DNA from: an uncultured Clostridia bacterium | GTDB taxonomy: Bacteria; Bacillota; Clostridia; Christensenellales; Borkfalkiaceae | DNA: 40,840 nt | Assembly (NCBI GenBank): GCA_947587085.1 | Contig: CANPXX010000008.1 | Span: 1-40,840 of the forward strand | Reading direction: 5' to 3' | Part shown: positions 35,493 through 40,840 of the stretch, in pieces | How positions within the stretch are numbered: the stretch's first letter is position 1 | Layout: every line of letters starts with the position of its first letter | Notes under the pieces: model-generated | Database searches by the model: none | What the model was told of the DNA's origin: nothing | The model's input: the letters and a program-made list of their open reading frames with translations, nothing else | Program-made: the position numbers and the translations under genes

Positions 35493-36707
35493 ATGTTGGA
35501 AGAAATCGGGGGCGGCGTCTGCGCGCCCAAGGGGTTCCGCGCGAACGGCGTCCACTGCGGGATCCGCAAGAACAAGATCAAGAAAGACCTCGCGCTCATC
35601 GTCTCCGATGTGCGCTGTACGGCGGCGGGCGTCTATACGCGCAACCTCGTGAAGGGGGCGCCCATCCTCGTCACGCAGGCGCACCTTGCGGACGGGCACG
35701 CGCGGGCGGTCATCGTGAACAGCGGCAACGCCAACACCTGCAACGCGGACGGCGAACAGATCGCCGAGGGCATGTGCGCGCTCGTCGAGCGGCACACGGG
35801 CATCCCCGCGGGAGACGTGCTGGTCGCCTCCACGGGCGTGATCGGGCAGAAGCTCTCCCTTTCGCCCATCGAGGGGGGGATGGAGGAGCTCGTCGGCGGG
35901 CTCGGCGCGAACAGCGGGGCGGCGGCGGAAGCCATCATGACGACGGACACCGTCAAAAAAGAGGTCGCGTGCACCTTCACGCTGGGCGGCAAGACCTGCC
36001 GCATGGGCGCCATCGCCAAGGGGGTGGGGATGATCTGCCCCAATATGGCGACCATGCTCTGTTTTGTGACGACGGATGCCGCCGTCTCTTCCGCCATGCT
36101 CTCCAAGGCGCTCGCGGCGGACGTGCGGGATTCCTTCAACATGCTCTCCGTGGACCGCGATACCTCCACCAACGATACCCTCTGCATCATGGCGAACGGG
36201 CTCGCGGGGAACAGGGAGATCGTGCAGGACGGCGCCGATTACCGAGCGTTTTGCAGGGCGCTCCGTTTTATCACGGTGAAGATCTGCCGCATGCTCGCCC
36301 GCGACGGCGAGGGCGCGACCAAGCTCATCGAATGCGACGTGCAGGGCGCAAGGAGCAAGCAGTCCGCCCGTCTCGCCGCGAAGGCGGTCGTCAATTCCAA
36401 TCTGCTCAAAGCCGCGATGTTCGGCGCGGACGCCAATTGGGGCAGGGTGCTCTGCGCGCTCGGCTATTCGGGCGCGGCGCTCGATGTCTCGAAGATAGAC
36501 GTCGATTTTCGCTCGGCGGCGGGGACGGTCGCGGTCTGCCGCGGCGGCGCGGGGATTCCCTTTTCGGAGGAGACGGCGAAGGAAGTGCTCTCCGCCGACG
36601 AGGTTTTCATCGCCGTCCGCCTGCATGAGGGCAGGTACGGGGCGGCGGCGTACGGGTGCGACCTCACCTATGACTATGTGAAGATCAACGGAGATTACAG
36701 GACGTGA
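35493..36707 (+). CDS. argJ: Bifunctional ornithine acetyltransferase / N-acetylglutamate synthase
   Basis: Transfers the acetyl group from N-acetylornithine to glutamate, recycling it in the cyclic pathway; many members also make N-acetylglutamate from acetyl-CoA. 404 residues. The precursor cleaves itself before the nucleophile Thr187 in ICPNMATMLCF, giving alpha and beta chains. Other motifs: GIRKNKIKKDLALI, VNSGNANTC, DTSTNDT, GADANWGRVLCALGYSG, and the C-terminal CDLTYDYVKINGDYRT. The ATG at 35493 begins the conserved N-terminus; an in-frame upstream ATG at 35442 lies inside the -35 box and argC. Presence of ArgJ means that ArgE and a dedicated ArgA are not strictly needed. Confidence 0.97.
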   Translation: MLEEIGGGVCAPKGFRANGVHCGIRKNKIKKDLALIVSDVRCTAAGVYTRNLVKGAPILVTQAHLADGHARAVIVNSGNANTCNADGEQIAEGMCALVERHTGIPAGDVLVASTGVIGQKLSLSPIEGGMEELVGGLGANSGAAAEAIMTTDTVKKEVACTFTLGGKTCRMGAIAKGVGMICPNMATMLCFVTTDAAVSSAMLSKALAADVRDSFNMLSVDRDTSTNDTLCIMANGLAGNREIVQDGADYRAFCRALRFITVKICRMLARDGEGATKLIECDVQGARSKQSARLAAKAVVNSNLLKAAMFGADANWGRVLCALGYSGAALDVSKIDVDFRSAAGTVAVCRGGAGIPFSEETAKEVLSADEVFIAVRLHEGRYGAAAYGCDLTYDYVKINGDYRT

Positions 36708-37561
36708 TGGATAAGCAGACGCAGGCGGAAGTGCTTCTCGAAGCGATGTCGTACATCGAGAAGTATCGCAACAAGATTCTCGTCATCAAATACGGCGGGA
36801 ACGCCATGCAGAGCGAGGACCTCAAACAGATGGTCATGCGCGATCTCAGCATCCTCAAATTCGTGGGAATCAAGGTGGTGCTCGTGCACGGCGGCGGGCC
36901 CGAGATCTCGCAGACGCTCGACCGCATGGGCATTCCGACCCGCTTTGTGGACGGATTGCGCTATACCGACGGGGAGACCGCGGAGGTGGTGCGCATGGTG
37001 CTCGCGGGCAAGGTGAATAAGTCGCTCGTGAACATGCTGTGCATGCGCGGCGCGCAGGCGGTGGGGCTCTCGGGCATGGACGGAAATCTGCTCCTCTGCT
37101 CCAAACAGAGCGAAGAGCTCGGGTTCGTCGGCAAGATCGAGAAGGTGAACGTGAAGGTGCTCACCGACTGTTTGGACGCGGGATATATCCCCGTCGTTTC
37201 GTCCGTCGGGTGCGACGGCGAGGGGAACGTGTATAACGTGAACGCCGATACGGCGGCGTCCGCCGTGGCGGGCGCGCTCAAAGCGGAGAGCCTCATCCTC
37301 ATGACGGACATCCGCGGACTGTTGCGGGACCGCTCGGACGACGAGAGCCTCATCCGCAAGGTGTACGTCTCGGATATCCCCGCGCTCGTGAAGGACGGCG
37401 TCATCTCGGGCGGGATGATTCCCAAGGTGGAGTGCTGTAAAGACGCCATCCGCAAGGGCGTGAACCGCGTGTTCATCACCGACGGCAGGGTGAAGCATTC
37501 CATTTTGTTGGAGCTGCTCTCGGACGAGGGCATGGGTACAATGTTTGTAAAGGGAGACTGA
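36707..37561 (+). CDS. argB: Acetylglutamate kinase
   Basis: Phosphorylates N-acetylglutamate, second step and usual control point of arginine synthesis. 284 residues. Motifs: VIKYGGNAM, VLVHGGGPEIS, the central GLSGMDGNLL, and NADTAASAVAGALKAESLILMTDIRG. It carries an N-terminal helix of about 24 residues before the first strand, which in known enzymes accompanies hexamer formation and arginine feedback inhibition; sensitivity here is inferred. The ATG at 36707 overlaps the argJ stop (TGATG); a GTG one codon earlier is possible. Confidence 0.96.
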   Translation: MDKQTQAEVLLEAMSYIEKYRNKILVIKYGGNAMQSEDLKQMVMRDLSILKFVGIKVVLVHGGGPEISQTLDRMGIPTRFVDGLRYTDGETAEVVRMVLAGKVNKSLVNMLCMRGAQAVGLSGMDGNLLLCSKQSEELGFVGKIEKVNVKVLTDCLDAGYIPVVSSVGCDGEGNVYNVNADTAASAVAGALKAESLILMTDIRGLLRDRSDDESLIRKVYVSDIPALVKDGVISGGMIPKVECCKDAIRKGVNRVFITDGRVKHSILLELLSDEGMGTMFVKGD

Positions 37562-37600
37562 TGTTCCGATCAGCCTTCCTTTTAAGGTGAAGGAGGAAGT

Positions 37601-38761
37601 ATGGACTTTTCAGAGATCCGCGCGCTCGACGAGCGCTATCTCGCGCAGACGTACGGGCGCTATCCCGTCGCGTTCAAGGGCGGGAAGAACGCCACGCTCC
37701 TCGGAACGGACGGCAGGGAGTATATCGACTTCGGGGCGGGCATCGCCGTCAACGTGTTCGGCGTGAACGACGAGGCGTGGAAGGAGGCGGTCATCCGCCA
37801 GCTCAACGCCGTCCAGCATGTGAGCAACTACTACTATTCGGAGCCCGCCTCCCGCCTTGCAGAGCTCTTGTGCGAGAGGACGGGCGCAAGGCGGGTATTC
37901 TTCGGCAATTCGGGCGCGGAGGCGAACGAGTGCGCGCTCAAAACGGCGCGGAAGTATTCCTTCATGAAGTACGGAGCGGGCAGGAGCAAGATCGTGTCGC
38001 TTAAAGACAGCTTCCACGGCAGAACGCTCTTCACCCTCACCGCCACGGGGCAGGACGCCTTCCACCGCGACTTCGGACCTTTCGTCCCCGATGTCGGCTA
38101 TGCGGAGCCCGAGATGGCTTCGGTGGAGCGGGAGGCGGAGGGCGCGTGCGCCGTCATCATCGAATGCGTGCAGGGGGAGAGCGGCGTGAACGCGCTCGAT
38201 CCCGCGTTCGTGAAGGCGCTCGCGGCGTTTTGCGCGGCGCGCGACCTGCTTCTCATCTGCGACGAAGTGCAGTGCGGCAACGGGCGGACGGGCACCCTGT
38301 ACGCCTATGAACAGTACGGCATCTCGCCCGACATCGTGACCACGGCGAAGGGGCTCGCGGGAGGGCTCCCCATCGGCGCGTGCATGCTGTTCGAAAAGAC
38401 GAAGGACGTGCTCTCGGCGGGCGACCACGGCTCCACCTTCGGGGGGAACCCCGTCTGCTGTGCGGCGGCGGTGAACGTCATAAGCCGCCTCGACGAGCCC
38501 TTCCTTTGCTCCGTCCGCGAAAAGTCCGCGTTCCTCCGTTCCGAGCTGAAAGCGATCGGCGGCGTGGACGGACTCACGGGGCTCGGGCTCATGGTGGGGC
38601 TCAGCGTGCGCAAACCCGCCAAACAGGTGGCGGCGGAATGCCTCGGAAGGGGACTTCTCGTCCTCACCGCGCACGACCGCGTCCGCCTTCTTCCGCCCCT
38701 CACGGTCACGGAAGAGGAGATGGCGCGCGGAACGGAAATTTTGAAGGAGGTGCTTGAATGA
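37601..38761 (+). CDS. argD: Acetylornithine aminotransferase
   Basis: PLP-dependent class III aminotransferase making N-acetylornithine from the semialdehyde with glutamate. 386 residues. Motifs: VFFGNSGAEANECALKTAR, SFHGRTLFTLTATGQ, LICDEVQCGNGRTG, and the PLP lysine Lys250 in TTAKGLAGGLPIGA; GDHGSTFGGNPVCC contacts the phosphate. GAAGGAGGAAGT precedes the ATG. A 39-nt gap from argB contains a small CTGAT/ATCAG hairpin. The stop overlaps argF (ATGA). Succinyl-DAP transaminase side activity is known in the family, but DapL makes it unnecessary here. Confidence 0.97.
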   Translation: MDFSEIRALDERYLAQTYGRYPVAFKGGKNATLLGTDGREYIDFGAGIAVNVFGVNDEAWKEAVIRQLNAVQHVSNYYYSEPASRLAELLCERTGARRVFFGNSGAEANECALKTARKYSFMKYGAGRSKIVSLKDSFHGRTLFTLTATGQDAFHRDFGPFVPDVGYAEPEMASVEREAEGACAVIIECVQGESGVNALDPAFVKALAAFCAARDLLLICDEVQCGNGRTGTLYAYEQYGISPDIVTTAKGLAGGLPIGACMLFEKTKDVLSAGDHGSTFGGNPVCCAAAVNVISRLDEPFLCSVREKSAFLRSELKAIGGVDGLTGLGLMVGLSVRKPAKQVAAECLGRGLLVLTAHDRVRLLPPLTVTEEEMARGTEILKEVLE

Positions 38762-39663
38762 AGCATTTACTCACACTCAAAGATTGCACGAGGGAGGAGA
38801 TTCTCTCCATCCTCAATCTTGCCGACCAACTCAAATACGAGCGGAAGAACGGCGTCGATCAGACGGGATATTTGAAGGGAAAGACGCTCGGCATGATCTT
38901 CCGCAAGTCGTCCACGCGCACCCGCGTCTCCTTCGAGGTGGGCATGACGGAACTCGGCGGCTATCCGCTCTTTCTCTCGAGCGCCGATCTGCAGATCGGG
39001 CGCGGGGAGCCCGTGCAGGATACGGCGCGCGTGCTCTCGCGCATGCTCGACGGCATCATGATCCGCACCTTCGACCAGAGCGAAGCGGAGGACCTCGCCA
39101 AATACGGGACCATCCCCGTCATCAACGGGCTCACCGACTATTGCCATCCCTGTCAGGTGCTCGCCGACCTCATGACCATCCGCGAATACAAGGGGACCTT
39201 CCGCGGCTTGAAGGTATGCTTCATAGGGGACGGCAACAACATGGCGAATTCGCTCATCGCGGGCGCCGTGCGCATGGGGATGAAGTTCTCCATCGCCTGT
39301 CCGAAGGGGTACGAACCGAACGCCGCGCTCGTCGCATGGGCGAAAGAGGAGGGCGACTTCTTCATGACGGAGAGCCCCTGCGAGGCGGCGAAGGACGCCG
39401 ACGTCGTCTATACCGACGTATGGGCTTCCATGGGACAGGAAGGGGAGCGCGAGAAGCGCGCGAAGGCGTTCGAAGGGTTCTGCGTGGACGACACGGTGAT
39501 GAAAGCCGCCAAGCGGGACGCCATGGTGCTCCACTGTCTGCCCGCGCACCGCGGGGAGGAGATCACCGCGGAGGTGTTCGAGGCGCACGCGGACGAGATC
39601 TTCGACGAGGCGGAGAACCGTCTCCATGCGCAGAAGGCGGTGCTCTGCAAGCTCCTGAGATAA
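38758..39663 (+). CDS. argF: Ornithine carbamoyltransferase
   Basis: Forms citrulline from ornithine and carbamoyl phosphate; the carbamoyl phosphate comes from CarAB encoded just downstream. 301 residues, typical. All signature blocks are present: the carbamoyl-phosphate loop SSTRTRVSFE, HPCQVLADL, and the ornithine-binding HCLPAHRGEEIT; VYTDVWASMGQE is typical of OTCase rather than ATCase. The ATG overlaps the argD stop. The setting among biosynthesis genes argues for the anabolic enzyme, not the arginine deiminase pathway form. Confidence 0.97.
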   Translation: MKHLLTLKDCTREEILSILNLADQLKYERKNGVDQTGYLKGKTLGMIFRKSSTRTRVSFEVGMTELGGYPLFLSSADLQIGRGEPVQDTARVLSRMLDGIMIRTFDQSEAEDLAKYGTIPVINGLTDYCHPCQVLADLMTIREYKGTFRGLKVCFIGDGNNMANSLIAGAVRMGMKFSIACPKGYEPNAALVAWAKEEGDFFMTESPCEAAKDADVVYTDVWASMGQEGEREKRAKAFEGFCVDDTVMKAAKRDAMVLHCLPAHRGEEITAEVFEAHADEIFDEAENRLHAQKAVLCKLLR

Positions 39664-39679
39664 CGTAAGGAAGGTCGCT

Positions 39680-40750
39680 ATGGCGAAGAAGGCATATATC
39701 ACGCTGCAAAACGGGAAGGTGTTCGAGGGATATTCGTTCGGCGCGGAGAAGGAGGCGCTCGGCGAGCTCGTGTTCACCACGGGCATGACGGGCTACATCG
39801 AAACGCTCACCGACCCGAGCTATTACGGGCAGATCGTCACCCAGACCTTCCCGCTTATCGGCAATTACGGCATGATCTTCGAGGACCGCGAGAGCAGGAA
39901 GTGCTGGGTCACCGCGTACATCGTGCGCGAAAAGTGCGACAGTCCCTCCAATTTCCGCAGCGAGGGCACGCTCGAGCGGTACTTGAAGGAGCAGGGCATT
40001 CCCGCCGTGTACGGCGTAGACACCCGCGAGCTCACGCGCATCGTGCGCGAGGCGGGCGTGATGAATGCCGCCGTCACGTTCAAGCCGCTCGCCGATCTCA
40101 CCCCCCTCATGAACTACCGCGTGACGGACGCCGTGCGCGCCGTGACGGCGGGGACTGCCGCAGAGGAGGGGCGGGAGGGCTCTCCCCACGTCGTCCTGTA
40201 CGACTTCGGTGTAAAGGCGAATATCGAACGGGAACTGTTGCGGCGGGGGTGCCGCGTGACCGTCGTCCCCGCCTACACGACGGCGGAGGAGGCGCTCGCG
40301 TACCGTCCGGACGGCATCATGCTCACCAACGGACCGGGCGACCCCGCGGAGAACGTCGGAATCATCGAGAATCTGAGGCGGCTCGCGGGGAAGAAGCCCA
40401 TCTTCGGCATCTGTCTCGGGCACCAGCTCTTCGCGCTCGCGATGGGCGGGGAGACCAGAAAGATGAAGTACGGGCACCGCGGCGCCAACCAGCCCGTCAA
40501 GGAGCTCAAAACGGGGCGGGTGTTCATCTCCTCGCAAAACCACGGCTACGAAGTGGTCGCCTCCTCCCTCAAAAACGGCGTGCAGACGTATGTCAACTGC
40601 AACGACGGCACCTGCGAGGGGATGGAGTATCCCGACTTCGGCGCCTTCACCGTACAATTTCATCCCGAGGCGTGCGGCGGTCCGCATGACGCGAACTATC
40701 TGTTCGACGTCTTTCTCGCGCGCATGAACGCCGCAAAGGAGGGGAACTGA
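39680..40750 (+). CDS. carA: Carbamoyl-phosphate synthase, small (glutaminase) subunit
   Basis: Hydrolyses glutamine and passes ammonia to CarB for carbamoyl phosphate synthesis, needed for arginine and pyrimidines. 356 residues. The N-terminal CPSase small-chain domain has [19 protein letters not shown]. The class I amidotransferase domain has the nucleophile Cys245 in [13 protein letters not shown] and the His/Glu pair in [19 protein letters not shown] precedes the ATG, 16 nt after argF. Its place in the arg operon suggests an arginine-controlled CPSase; a separate pyrimidine copy could exist elsewhere. Confidence 0.97.
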   Translation: MAKKAYITLQNGKVFEGYSFGAEKEALGELVFTTGMTGYIETLTDPSYYGQIVTQTFPLIGNYGMIFEDRESRKCWVTAYIVREKCDSPSNFRSEGTLERYLKEQGIPAVYGVDTRELTRIVREAGVMNAAVTFKPLADLTPLMNYRVTDAVRAVTAGTAAEEGREGSPHVVLYDFGVKANIERELLRRGCRVTVVPAYTTAEEALAYRPDGIMLTNGPGDPAENVGIIENLRRLAGKKPIFGICLGHQLFALAMGGETRKMKYGHRGANQPVKELKTGRVFISSQNHGYEVVASSLKNGVQTYVNCNDGTCEGMEYPDFGAFTVQFHPEACGGPHDANYLFDVFLARMNAAKEGN

Positions 40751-40751
40751 G

Positions 40752-40840
40752 ATGCCCAAGAAGAACGAGATCAAGAAGGTGCTCGTGATCGGCTCCGGCC
40801 CCATCGTGATCGGGCAGGCGGCGGAATTCGACTATGCGGG
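40752..40840 (+). CDS. carB: Carbamoyl-phosphate synthase, large subunit (N-terminal start only)
   Basis: The first 29 codons are visible: [20 protein letters not shown], then [10 protein letters not shown], the invariant CarB N-terminus with its ATP-grasp pre-domain glycine motif. It starts one base after the carA stop and runs off the window. Its ribosome site (AAAGGAGG) lies in the end of carA. Confidence 0.95.
   Translation, partial: MPKKNEIKKVLVIGSGPIVIGQAAEFDYA

Overview
The window is high-GC bacterial chromosome with short intergenic gaps, Shine-Dalgarno sites of the AGGAGG type and many near-consensus TTGACA-17-TATAAT promoters. The gene set (LL-diaminopimelate aminotransferase, an NfnAB-type NADH/ferredoxin:NADP oxidoreductase pair, DegV, MscL, a CwlD-like amidase, an AhrC/ArgR-like arginine regulon) suggests a strictly anaerobic, GC-rich member of the Clostridia (Bacillota), perhaps a gut lineage. 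That placement is inference from gene content; no rRNA or tRNA gene was seen.

Region 1 (1-5133) is one tight housekeeping transcription unit: dapF (3' end), pyrG, dapL, malQ and mscL, closed by a hairpin terminator. DapF and DapL are consecutive steps of the diaminopimelate aminotransferase route to lysine and peptidoglycan.

Region 2 (5176-25795) is an accessory surface-protein island. It holds two paralogous two-gene modules on the plus strand (5262-11902 and 18458-25673). Each encodes a lipoprotein with Cys/His 'LGHxW' repeats and a C-terminal thioredoxin-like domain, followed by a giant lipoprotein (1664 and 1821 aa) with three InlB-type B repeats and about six 'LDGYG' beta modules. Between the modules lie a 1.3-kb noncoding mosaic of repeats, including a perfect 137-bp direct repeat, and a third giant lipoprotein on the minus strand (13226-17848). 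The thioredoxin domain may service cysteines of its own repeats or of the giant partner. This duplicated module is the best candidate here for an undescribed system.

Region 3 (25841-33149) holds a nitrilase-fold protein that appears to lack its catalytic residues, a HEPN-motif/CBS protein, DegV (minus strand), nfnA-nfnB, an N-acetylmuramoyl-L-alanine amidase, an acyl-ACP thioesterase, a flavin-reductase-like protein and a small membrane protein. Several of these genes have a -10 box only 5-7 nt before the ATG and no Shine-Dalgarno site, which suggests leaderless mRNAs.

Region 4 (33150-40840) is an arginine operon: argG-argC-argJ-argB-argD-argF-carA-carB (carB runs off the end). It has ARG-box-like AT-rich sites and a strong promoter in front of argG, and a second consensus promoter inside the end of argC. 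Genes are coupled by ATGA/TGATG overlaps. argH is not in the window.
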